The position numbers and the translations under genes were made by a program. A model generated the notes under the pieces. It worked only from the letters and a program-made list of their open reading frames with translations, had not been told where the DNA came from and made no database searches. Shown here piece by piece: positions 52,137 through 60,760 of a DNA stretch of 64,000 nucleotides. Each line of letters begins with the position of its first letter. The first letter of the stretch is position 1. Source of the DNA: an uncultured Eubacterium sp. (GTDB lineage Bacteria > Bacillota > Clostridia > Lachnospirales > Lachnospiraceae); contig CAJUIL010000002.1 in NCBI GenBank assembly GCA_910586225.1, positions 1 to 64,000 on the forward strand. Direction: 5' to 3'.

Positions 52137-54392
52137 ATGCAGGTAGTAAAAATACAAAAAGGAAAACGTATTGCAAAAAAGAAAGATAAAGTAAAGGGAT
52201 GGTATTTGATCCAGTCCGGTTCGGTGATCCAAAAGCTGGGCCTGGCGGAGGTTACGCTTGGGCCGAACGCGATTATCGGCATTTTGGAACGGGATTGGTA
52301 TATGTGCGATTACATTGCAGGAGAGGATACTGCGATCGCGGCGATCCCGTGCGGGAGTGCGGAGGATCTGAAAAATATACTGGCGGCAAATGAGCGTTAC
52401 CGTGTCGTATTTCTGCGCACGGCGATCGAGCAAAGACACCGTATTTTCGTGCTGTATGCGCAGTTATATAAGCGTGTCACCCAATTTCATTCTTTCGTAC
52501 AGACGGTGTATCATGATTACCAGTCTTTTTGCAGCAATTATCAGCTGGATGAGCAGGTGTTTCCCCAGATGGACTATTTTACGATGCTGGAGATGAAGCA
52601 CAAGGCGGAGGCATGGGAGGTAAACAACAGCACGAGCCTGATCAAAAATGTGCTTAAGGATTATATCCAGATGATGGTAAAGGATGACAGCCTTTGTGTG
52701 GGTGTGATCATGGAGGCTTCAGCACAGATGCACCGCGCGATGCTTGGTATTGGCGAGATGGTGGCATACTTAACAGACCGTAAGGAAACGTTGCTGGCGG
52801 AATCTGAGAATGATATTTTTCATTTATATTTTGATCTTGCGATCCGATGCTGCAAGCGGCATCTGGACATCGCTCCGGTCAGACAGGAAATGGACTATTT
52901 GAGCGGGTTTATCCGTAAAATACAGATTTATGAGCCGTCGCTGATCAAAAACCGTATTGTACAGTATGAGGAATATGATTTTGAAAACGCGGCGTCTGCG
53001 CAGCTCTCCAAGAAGGTCGATGTGTTGACAGAGAATTGCTTAAAACATATTATGGAATTTGGGCAGCTTTCGCCAGAAGAGTCAGCCGCTTTTCTGGAGC
53101 AGGTGGAAGCGTACCGCGGCTTGCCGGATATGACGTCTACGGATGCGGCGGCATATAAGATACGAAAGCAGATCGCGCCGTTGTTTTATAATATTTATTT
53201 TAAAGTATTTATGCAGGCCATCGAGGATGAGGAAGCGATGTCGCCGATCATTGAGATGTTTTTGAACTTTGGCTTTATGGACACGAAGCTTGCCGGAGAG
53301 GAGAACGCAAAGGCGCTTTATGATCTGACCGGGCGTCTGCGTCAGTTTAAATCTGAGCGTGTATATACGATATTTACATGGCTTAAAAGTATTTATTTTG
53401 GACGCAACGAGCCGTCCAAAAATGAGTTTGAGCTGGATTATCTGGGATATCTGCTGGAGCAGCGTAAAAATGGCGACCTGACGGAAGAGCAGGTAAAGAA
53501 GATGCAGAACGACCAAAAGGAAAAGGTACGTTTTGAGATTCAGAATATGTTCACCTCTGCAAACCGGATTACATATGGCAAGATCACAACATTTTGTCCG
53601 GTTTTATGTGAATTTGACCTGATCAATACGATCGAGAAAATGGCGGTTACGGTGGAGCGTCTGGAGGAAGAGCTGAATAAGATACGGAAAGTGGACTTTT
53701 CGGCGTTTTACCGCGAGGTGAACTTTACCAATGCAGCGAATGAAATTTTAAGCCACGAGCTGCTGATGTCAGAGGTGCTGCCGGATATCATCTTAATGCC
53801 AAATGCCGGGACGCGTGCGATGATGTGGCAGGAGACGGCGGATAAGCGCCGCGATACGCCTGCGCGATTCCTGTTCCCGATCTTTACGGCAGCGAATCTG
53901 GAGGAGATGATGATCGAGACAGTCGGCAGGTATCGTTGGGAGATGTGCCGCAAGATCCAGGGTGTGCGCTGGAACGATATCCGCGAGAAATCGCTGACAT
54001 CAGAATATTGCGATTATCTGCAGTTCTATCGGAAAAACCGCGACTTGTCCGCGGATGCGAAGGATAAGCTAAAGACCGCGATCCAGCGTGCCAAAAATAA
54101 CTACCGGGAGGTATTTGTCAAGGATTACCAGAGCTGGATCAATTATGAGTCCAAGGGAAGCTTCCGTTTGAACAAGGTGGCAAGGGAGATTTTGATTGTG
54201 TACTGTCCGTTTGCAAAGGATATCCGTGCGGCGCTGAAGGTAAACCCGATGTACCAGCTTTCGATCCCAAAATTCGAGCGGGATAACGCAAAGAAGGCGC
54301 AGCGGTTGACGGCGCTGTATGATAAATACCAGAAGGCAGGCGGGGAGATTACGGACGAGTTAAAGGAAAACCTGCTTTACTGTCAGCTGTAG
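52137..54392 (+). CDS. Large protein with N-terminal cNMP-binding-like domain
   Basis: A 751-residue soluble protein. Residues 1-100 resemble a cyclic nucleotide-binding (Crp-type) beta roll: KGKRIAKKKDKVKGWYLIQS, GSVIQKLG, LGPNAIIGILE. The canonical phosphate-binding cassette is not clear. The remaining 650 residues are almost wholly helical with Tyr/Phe-rich and acidic stretches (e.g. YFDLAIRCCKRH, RFEIQNMFTSANRITYG) and match no domain I know; no DNA-binding, GGDEF or kinase motif is seen. AGGGAG precedes the ATG. It has its own promoter and a bidirectional terminator, so it works as a single gene. Confidence 0.75.
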   Translation: MQVVKIQKGKRIAKKKDKVKGWYLIQSGSVIQKLGLAEVTLGPNAIIGILERDWYMCDYIAGEDTAIAAIPCGSAEDLKNILAANERYRVVFLRTAIEQRHRIFVLYAQLYKRVTQFHSFVQTVYHDYQSFCSNYQLDEQVFPQMDYFTMLEMKHKAEAWEVNNSTSLIKNVLKDYIQMMVKDDSLCVGVIMEASAQMHRAMLGIGEMVAYLTDRKETLLAESENDIFHLYFDLAIRCCKRHLDIAPVRQEMDYLSGFIRKIQIYEPSLIKNRIVQYEEYDFENAASAQLSKKVDVLTENCLKHIMEFGQLSPEESAAFLEQVEAYRGLPDMTSTDAAAYKIRKQIAPLFYNIYFKVFMQAIEDEEAMSPIIEMFLNFGFMDTKLAGEENAKALYDLTGRLRQFKSERVYTIFTWLKSIYFGRNEPSKNEFELDYLGYLLEQRKNGDLTEEQVKKMQNDQKEKVRFEIQNMFTSANRITYGKITTFCPVLCEFDLINTIEKMAVTVERLEEELNKIRKVDFSAFYREVNFTNAANEILSHELLMSEVLPDIILMPNAGTRAMMWQETADKRRDTPARFLFPIFTAANLEEMMIETVGRYRWEMCRKIQGVRWNDIREKSLTSEYCDYLQFYRKNRDLSADAKDKLKTAIQRAKNNYREVFVKDYQSWINYESKGSFRLNKVAREILIVYCPFAKDIRAALKVNPMYQLSIPKFERDNAKKAQRLTALYDKYQKAGGEITDELKENLLYCQL

Positions 54393-54457
54393 CTTGCAGG
54401 AAAATGTTTAACTGCCAGCTGTGAATGGCAGAGGAAAATGAAATAAAGATAAAATAA

Positions 54458-54496
54458 AACAGGCTGTGCGTAAAAGATACGCGCAGCCTGTTTTTT
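54458..54496. terminator. Bidirectional terminator
   Basis: Stem AACAGGCTG-GCGT paired with ACGC-CAGCCTGTT (one mismatch), a 7-nt loop, T run on the plus side and an A-rich stretch on the other. It lies between convergent genes. Confidence 0.88.
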
Positions 54497-56018
54497 AACC
54501 TACAGCTTTCTCAAATTCAGCTGTGATCGAGGCGTCCGGTTTTTCCGTTGCCAAGGATACGACTACGTTGCATACAAGTGCAATGAGAAATGCCGGAAGC
54601 AGCTCGTAAATATCAAGCGCGCCGCCCATCGGGCGTACCAGGTATTTCCACACAAAGATCATAACGCCGCCGCTGAGCATACTGGCGAAGGCGCCGTATT
54701 TATTACTGCGCTTCCAAAAGAGCGCGCACAGCATGACCGGGCCGAAGGCGGCGCCAAAGCCTGCCCACGCGAAGCTTACGATGCCGAATACGCTGCTGGA
54801 AGGATCTCTGGCCAGAAATACGCTTATGACGCTGATCAGCAATACAGTAATCCGCGCAGCGATCAGAGAAGCTTTTTCACTCATGCTGATGCCAAACGTA
54901 TCGCGCAGCAAGTTCTGGGATACGCTGGAGGAAGCGGCAAGCAGCTGGCTGTCCGCTGTGGACATCGTAGCTGCCAAGATCCCGGCCAGTATGATCCCAG
55001 CCAGGACAGCTGCGGCAGCGCCTTGTGAGCTGAGCAGGTCTGCAATCTTTACAATGATCGTTTCCGAATCGCTGCCGGAAAGCGTATCGATCCATCCAGC
55101 GCCGCTGACAGCCAGGCCGCAGATACCGATAAAGATGGCGATCGCCATGGAAATAACGACCCAGACCGTAGCGATCCGGCGCGAGTTCGTCAGTTTGTTC
55201 TCATCCTCGATCGCCATAAAGCGCAGAAGTACGTGCGGCATACCGAAATAACCAAGCCCCCAGGCAAGCATAGAGCAGATCGTGATCATGCCGTAAGGCT
55301 TTGCGCTTCCAGCGGCAGCATCGTATGTATGCGTCAGAGACAGATAGCCAGGCAGCGCTTTTGCGTTTTCCATCACCACGTCAAAGCCTCCCGCCATATG
55401 TCCGCTGTAAAAGACGACGGTGATCAGCGCGATCGTCATAACGATGCTCTGGATCAGATCCGTTGTGGAAGCGGCAAGAAAGCCGCCCAACGCTGTATAG
55501 GCGACGATAATAACAGCACAGGTAATCATAGCAGCCAGATAGTCCACGCCAAACAAAGTGGAAAACAGCTTGCCGCAGGCCGCAAAGCCGCTCGCCGTAT
55601 ATGGGATAAAAAAGACGACGATCACGATCGCGGCAATGCAGTTGAGCATATTTTTGTCATGATATCTTTTGGAAAAGAAATCAGGGATTGTGATCGCTCC
55701 GATTTGGTGGCTGTAGCGGCGGATCTTTTTGGATATAAAAAACCAGTTCAGCCAGGTGCCGAGTACAAGGCCGATCGCTGTCCAGGCCGCGTCGCAAATA
55801 CCGGACAAATAGGCAACACCAGGCAGGCCCATCAAAAGCCAGCTGGACATATCGCTTGCTTCCGCGCTCATAGCTGTGACAAACGGACCGAGCTTGCGCC
55901 CACCCAGATAAAAATCATCTGTGGACGTATTGGTCTTGGAAAAATGAAAGCCTATGACGAGCATCAGACCGAGATAGCATAAGATGGCCGCCATGATCAA
56001 AATAGAAGAAACATTCAT
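54495..56018 (-). CDS. putP: Sodium/proline symporter
   Basis: A 507-residue transporter of the SSS family with about thirteen helices. The motifs DDFYLGGRKLGPFVTAMSAE (about 33-52), ASDMSSWLLMGLPG, YTALGGFLAASTTDLIQ and AATMSTADSQLLAASS match PutP, which takes up proline with Na+. The start at 56018 follows GGAG at 8 nt; the frame extends 18 codons upstream without a site. It is a single gene, ended by the shared terminator at 54458. Confidence 0.92.
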   Translation of the reverse strand: MNVSSILIMAAILCYLGLMLVIGFHFSKTNTSTDDFYLGGRKLGPFVTAMSAEASDMSSWLLMGLPGVAYLSGICDAAWTAIGLVLGTWLNWFFISKKIRRYSHQIGAITIPDFFSKRYHDKNMLNCIAAIVIVVFFIPYTASGFAACGKLFSTLFGVDYLAAMITCAVIIVAYTALGGFLAASTTDLIQSIVMTIALITVVFYSGHMAGGFDVVMENAKALPGYLSLTHTYDAAAGSAKPYGMITICSMLAWGLGYFGMPHVLLRFMAIEDENKLTNSRRIATVWVVISMAIAIFIGICGLAVSGAGWIDTLSGSDSETIIVKIADLLSSQGAAAAVLAGIILAGILAATMSTADSQLLAASSSVSQNLLRDTFGISMSEKASLIAARITVLLISVISVFLARDPSSSVFGIVSFAWAGFGAAFGPVMLCALFWKRSNKYGAFASMLSGGVMIFVWKYLVRPMGGALDIYELLPAFLIALVCNVVVSLATEKPDASITAEFEKAVG

Positions 56019-56303
56019 AAATAGAACTCCAATCTGCCGTAAGAGGCGTTTTTTCAGCTGCCGCTTTCGCATGGTACTTTGCTAAAATGCGGCAATCCAT
56101 AGTAGTATACCATGAAATCTAGGAAAAGGGAATATAAAACGAGAAAAAACAGCTGGGCGGTTATAACAGGAAATAATTTCAACACAAGGGAAATTTTTTT
56201 ACCAGCGATATGCGAAAACAGCTTGCGGTATACGAAAAAATTTGCGATAATAAAGACAATCGTATCTTAAGGCTGGTGGAAGAAAAAAGGAGTAGGTATC
56301 TGC

Positions 56304-57173
56304 ATGGAAAAAACAGCGGTAGTCACAGACAGTAATTCGGGAATCTCGCAGGAAAAGGCGAAAAAATACGGCGTATTTGTACTTCCGATGCCGTTTTATA
56401 TTGATGATGAGCTTTATCTGGAAGGTCAGACGATCACACATGATGAGTTTTTCAGCAAACAAAAGGGCGGCAGCGTGATCTATACGTCGCAGCCAAATCC
56501 CTATGATGTTACGCAGCTATGGGAGCAGGTGCTGGAGGAGTATGAGGAACTGATCTATATACCGATGTCAAGCGGGCTGAGCAGCTCGTGCGATACGGCG
56601 ATGGCGCTTGCCAGGCAGTATGATGGGAAGGTCGTCGTTGCGGATCTGGGGCGTGTGTCCGTAACGCAGAAATATGCGGTGCTGCAGGCGCGCAGGATGG
56701 CGCGGCAGGGGCTTTCGGCGCTGGAGATCAGCAGCAGGCTGCAGTATGTCAAAAATGAATGTATTATTTATCTTACCGTGGACAATCTCAAATATTTAAA
56801 GCAAAGCGGACGCATTTCTGCCAGCTCTGCGATGGTTGGAAGCGTATTGAACATTAAGCCGCTGCTTTACCTGCAGGGCGGAAAGGTAGAAGTAGCGGAA
56901 AAGGTGCGCGGAGACAAGGCTGTCCGTAAAAAAATGATGCAGGCTATACAGCGTGATATTACCGAACGGTTTCACGCAGGCAGTATTGAGGAGTTTTATC
57001 TTGCCGCAGCAGCCAGTATGCCGGCAGAGGATGCCAGAAAATTAAAAGAGGATTTTGAAGCATTTTTTGGGACGGTATGCAGTATGTCTACGATTCCGCT
57101 TAGTATCGCGACTCACCTTGGGTATGGTACCTACGGATTGGCGCTCGTACGCAGGATGGAAACGCTGACTTGA
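56304..57173 (+). CDS. DegV family fatty-acid-binding protein
   Basis: A 289-residue two-domain protein. The start AVVTDSNSGISQEKAKKYGV and the motifs TSQPNP, IPMSSGLSSSCDTA, LKQSGRIS and NIKPLLYL are typical of DegV (FakB-type), which binds a fatty acid and presents it to the kinase FakA. No fakA is in the window. AAGGAG lies 11 nt before the ATG. The Cys-repeat gene follows 38 nt after the stop and may share its transcript. Confidence 0.93.
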   Translation: MEKTAVVTDSNSGISQEKAKKYGVFVLPMPFYIDDELYLEGQTITHDEFFSKQKGGSVIYTSQPNPYDVTQLWEQVLEEYEELIYIPMSSGLSSSCDTAMALARQYDGKVVVADLGRVSVTQKYAVLQARRMARQGLSALEISSRLQYVKNECIIYLTVDNLKYLKQSGRISASSAMVGSVLNIKPLLYLQGGKVEVAEKVRGDKAVRKKMMQAIQRDITERFHAGSIEEFYLAAAASMPAEDARKLKEDFEAFFGTVCSMSTIPLSIATHLGYGTYGLALVRRMETLT

Positions 57174-57211
57174 ATTATGTAAACTTGAGAAAAAATAAGA
57201 GGAATATACTT

Positions 57212-57454
57212 ATGGAAAATAAATTTTGTTTCCTAAAGGGATTAGTAGATTGTGATTCTGGAATCATTCAGGATTGTAATAATAAACGAGCGGTATCGTG
57301 TCCGCTGGAGGAGGAAAGAAAGACAAAAGAAAAGGGAAGAAAAAAGAGTTATAAAATGCAGGGGTTTTGTTATCTGAAGGGGTTGGTGGACTGCAATGCC
57401 GGACGTATTCAAGACTGCAATAACAAGCGGGTAGAACAGTGCCCAGAGAAATAG
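57212..57454 (+). CDS. Small protein with two (C-x7)-type cysteine repeats
   Basis: An 80-residue protein. Two copies of a 27-residue unit (residues 5-31 and 52-78), each with four cysteines at exact spacing C-x7-C-x7-C-x7-C (6, 14, 22, 30 and 53, 61, 69, 77), share FLKGLVDC and IQDCNNKR. A basic linker rich in Lys/Glu joins them. No signal peptide is seen, so it is probably cytoplasmic and may bind metal or iron-sulphur. AGAGGA lies 8 nt before ATG 57212; the upstream in-frame start overlaps degV and lacks a site. I do not recognise a family. Confidence 0.82.
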   Translation: MENKFCFLKGLVDCDSGIIQDCNNKRAVSCPLEEERKTKEKGRKKSYKMQGFCYLKGLVDCNAGRIQDCNNKRVEQCPEK

Positions 57455-57462
57455 AGTTTAAG

Positions 57463-57497
57463 GCAGCAGGTCAGCAAGTCTGAGCTGCTGCAGCTTT
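57463..57497 (+). terminator. Hairpin after the Cys-repeat gene
   Basis: Stem GCAGCAG / CTGCTGC, continued by TCAG / CTGA after one mismatch, then AGCTTTT. A weak to moderate terminator just before the lysozyme gene. Confidence 0.6.
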
Positions 57498-57518
57498 TCA
57501 GGATGAATGGAGGGAGAA

Positions 57519-59909
57519 ATGTTTTATAAAGGGATCAAAGGATTGTTTGCAGCGGCTTTTGTCTGTATCAGCGTTGGTATGACGGCGGCACAGATTCAGG
57601 CGTCTGCCATGCCGCAGCAGGAGGAAGTACAGGATGAACTTTTGGAAGAAAATGGCAAGCTGCGGGAAAAAGCCGGGAAGGTACTTCCGGCTCCGAAAAC
57701 CGTAACGCAGGATAAGGTGGCATATCATGCGGTTACGATCAGCTGGGAAGCCGTAGAAGGCGCGGCAGGATATCAGATTGAATATGCGGCCGGGGATGAA
57801 AATTTTACGGTGGCCGCAACGACGGAGGCGGATGTACTGACTTATCAATGCAAGGGGCTGCTGACCGGCACCAAGTATCAGCTGCGGGTCTGCGCATTGG
57901 ATGAAAATGGGACAGCCGGAGACTATGTGCTGACAGAAGCGGAGCCGTATTTAAATAAGACGAAATTTACGAGTGTTTCTACGCCGCAGATGGCAAAGGT
58001 TGTGCTGGAATGGAAAAAAGTAGCGGGCGCGATGAATTATGAGCTATACCGCAAAACGTCAAAGCAGGACGCATATGAGCTGCTTGGAGTCACGACAGAG
58101 CTTACCTATACAGATACGAAGGTTACTGCAGGCGAAAGCTATTCTTATCAGGTACGCGCAACCCGTGATGTCAATGGGACAACGGTACAGGCGAAGTTTT
58201 CCGCAGCAGCTAAGGCTGCGCTGACGGCGGCAGCTATGCAGCTGGAAAGCTGTGAGGCGGTGGGGGATCATTCGGTGAAGCTGACTTGGAAGCAGGATAC
58301 AGCCGTATCAGGATATTATATTTACCGTAGTGTAAAAGAAAACGGGACGTTCCGCAAAATCAAGACCATCAGTAAAAACGCAACGTTAACTTATACAGAT
58401 ACAAAATTAGTACCAGGTAAAAAGTTTTATTATAAAATCTGTACGTATACAAAAGGGACGGATGGGACTGTGCGCACAGGTGAGCTGTCGCCTGCGCTCA
58501 AGGCGCAGCCGCAGGCAGAAGCACCGCTGCTGTCCGCGGTACATACAAACCTCGGCAACCGAAGTCTTTCACTGGAATGGAAAAAGGTGGCGAATGCATC
58601 GGGCTACCGCATTTACCGCAGCGTTTATCCGGATAAGGGCTTTGCGAAGATCAAGGATCTGTCCGGCGGTATGTTTGTAGGCTATGAGGATCGGAATGTA
58701 ATACCGGGAGGGACGTATTATTATCGGGTGAAGGCGCTTTATGTCAGCGGGTCTTATAAGGGTTTAAGCCTGCCTAGCATTTCTATGGAAGGAAGCGTGG
58801 CTCCGGCGGCGCCGATCGGCCTTAAGGCTGTGCAGACTGGGGAGGCAGAGCTTCAGATCAGCTGGGAACTGTCGATCGGAGCCGGGAGCTACAAGCTGTA
58901 CCGTGCGGACAAGGCGGATGCAGAATATAGCTGTATTGCCCAAAACTTGTCAGAAACTTCCTATACGGATACACAGGTCAGGAAGGGAAAGACTTATTAT
59001 TACCGCGTATCCGGGATCGGAGCGGCTGGCGAAGGGATGAAATGCCATGCGGTAAGCGGATCAGCGGGCGGTGTTTCTTTAAGCACCCGTACACTCAAGC
59101 TGTGCGCAGGGGCAACGAAGCCATTACAGGCATTTACGTTTTTGGAAGGCGATATAGAATGGACGTCGAAAAATACGGATATTGCCGAAGTGGATGAGGA
59201 AGGGAATGTGACCGGGATCGCGTACGGGACGGTGACTGTGACAGCGACGGTGGACGGACAGAGCGCGTCTGCGGTCGTATCGGTAACGCCGGGCAAAAAA
59301 AATGGGATCGACGTGTCCAGATGGCAGGAGGATGTTGACTGGCGCCGTGTAAAAGACTCCGGAGTGGAGTTTGCTTTTTTGCGTATCAGTAACCATAATT
59401 TGGAGGATTATACATTTGAGACCAAGTATCAGAACGCGTTTTCTGTCGGTATGCCGATGGGGGTATACTGCTACAGCCGTGCGGTGACGGTTGAGGAGGC
59501 GAAGGAGGAGGCGCGCGTTGTGCTGGAAATCTTAAATGGAAGAAAGCTGGATTATCCGATCGCGCTGGACTTAGAGGACGCTGTACATAAAACAATGAAA
59601 AAGGAAACGCTGCATCAGATGATCACAGCGTTTAAGGAGGTCGTGGAAGAAGCTGGCTATCGGTTTGTCTTGTACAGCTATCTGACGTTTTTAAATTCAA
59701 ATCTGGATAAAACAAAGCTGGATGGGATTGACCTGTGGATCGCGCGTTACCGGAACGTTTCGCTTGGAACCGGGTATACCGGGACCGGAAATGTAAAATA
59801 CTGGCAGTATAACAGCGGGCAGTACAACGGATCCAATTCACAAGTAGATGGGATCACAAAGGAGACTGGCGAGCTGGTGTCTGTGGATGTGAATGTGGAA
59901 TTTGAGTAG
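57519..59909 (+). CDS. Secreted GH25 lysozyme with FN3 and Big2 domains
   Basis: A 796-residue exported muramidase. A signal peptide (1-31) is followed by about five fibronectin III repeats (roughly 50-145, 150-235, 235-330, 335-425, 430-515), a Big2 domain (about 517-590, EWTSKNTDIAEVDEEGNVTG) and the C-terminal GH25 domain from about 595 (GIDVSRWQEDVDW, with acidic catalytic residues there and in IALDLED). It should cut the MurNAc-GlcNAc bond of peptidoglycan, held at the surface by the repeats. GGAGGG lies upstream of ATG 57519. murI follows 19 nt after. Confidence 0.92.
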   Translation: MFYKGIKGLFAAAFVCISVGMTAAQIQASAMPQQEEVQDELLEENGKLREKAGKVLPAPKTVTQDKVAYHAVTISWEAVEGAAGYQIEYAAGDENFTVAATTEADVLTYQCKGLLTGTKYQLRVCALDENGTAGDYVLTEAEPYLNKTKFTSVSTPQMAKVVLEWKKVAGAMNYELYRKTSKQDAYELLGVTTELTYTDTKVTAGESYSYQVRATRDVNGTTVQAKFSAAAKAALTAAAMQLESCEAVGDHSVKLTWKQDTAVSGYYIYRSVKENGTFRKIKTISKNATLTYTDTKLVPGKKFYYKICTYTKGTDGTVRTGELSPALKAQPQAEAPLLSAVHTNLGNRSLSLEWKKVANASGYRIYRSVYPDKGFAKIKDLSGGMFVGYEDRNVIPGGTYYYRVKALYVSGSYKGLSLPSISMEGSVAPAAPIGLKAVQTGEAELQISWELSIGAGSYKLYRADKADAEYSCIAQNLSETSYTDTQVRKGKTYYYRVSGIGAAGEGMKCHAVSGSAGGVSLSTRTLKLCAGATKPLQAFTFLEGDIEWTSKNTDIAEVDEEGNVTGIAYGTVTVTATVDGQSASAVVSVTPGKKNGIDVSRWQEDVDWRRVKDSGVEFAFLRISNHNLEDYTFETKYQNAFSVGMPMGVYCYSRAVTVEEAKEEARVVLEILNGRKLDYPIALDLEDAVHKTMKKETLHQMITAFKEVVEEAGYRFVLYSYLTFLNSNLDKTKLDGIDLWIARYRNVSLGTGYTGTGNVKYWQYNSGQYNGSNSQVDGITKETGELVSVDVNVEFE

Positions 59910-59928
59910 CGGAAGGTGAAGGAAACAG

Positions 59929-60714
59929 ATGGAAAATCCAAATCGTGACGCGCCTATCGGGGTTTTTGATTCTGGTATGGGCGGGATCAGCGTATTAAAG
60001 GAATTGTATGAGATCATGCCGCAGGAGGATTATATTTATTTTGGCGATTCCAAAAACGCGCCTTATGGGACAAGGCCGCTGGAGGAGATCCGCAGCCTTA
60101 CGATTGCAAATGTACAATTTTTGCTTTCGCAGGGAGCAAAAGGAATTGTCGTCGCCTGCAATACGGCTACAGCTGCGGCAGTCCGCATCCTGCGCGAGAT
60201 GTATCCTAAGCTGCCGCTTGTCGGAATCGAGCCTGCCATTAAGCCGGCGGCGCTGCAGCCTGGGCATCCGGTCATTCTGGTAATGGCGACGCCGATGACG
60301 ATCCAGGGAGATAAATATAAAACGCTGATGATGAATTATGAATTAAAAGCGGATATTATCGGCCTTCCATGCCCTGGCTTAATGGAGTTTGTGGAAACAG
60401 GCAACACGGAGGGAGCTGATTTAAAGGTGTTTTTGGAGAAGCTGCTGGCGCCGTATCTAAGGGAGATCGATTCGATCGTACTTGGCTGTACGCATTACCC
60501 ATTTGTACGCAGGCTGATCCAGGAGATCGCAGGAGAGCGCGTCCGCATTTTTGACGGCGGAAACGGTACTGCGCGGGAGATGCGCAGAAGGCTGGATGCC
60601 GCCGGGCTGCTGTCGGCCCGTAAGGAGTACGGTACCGTAACTTTTGAAAATAGTCTGGCAACGGAGGAAGAAATTGAATTAAGCAGAACATTATTCCAAA
60701 AAAATCTGTCTTAG
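59929..60714 (+). CDS. murI: Glutamate racemase
   Basis: A 261-residue enzyme that makes D-glutamate for peptidoglycan. The motifs IGVFDSGMGGISVLKEL, VVACNTATAAA (first catalytic Cys, about residue 77) and LGCTHYPFV (second, about 187) are intact. AAGGAAAC precedes the ATG. It lies between a lysozyme and a transglutaminase-like protein gene, both exported, so the group is devoted to the cell envelope. Confidence 0.96.
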   Translation: MENPNRDAPIGVFDSGMGGISVLKELYEIMPQEDYIYFGDSKNAPYGTRPLEEIRSLTIANVQFLLSQGAKGIVVACNTATAAAVRILREMYPKLPLVGIEPAIKPAALQPGHPVILVMATPMTIQGDKYKTLMMNYELKADIIGLPCPGLMEFVETGNTEGADLKVFLEKLLAPYLREIDSIVLGCTHYPFVRRLIQEIAGERVRIFDGGNGTAREMRRRLDAAGLLSARKEYGTVTFENSLATEEEIELSRTLFQKNLS

Positions 60715-60760
60715 CTTCGTATTAGATATTAGGAAGAAAGGATGAGAGAGGGATTGGAAT

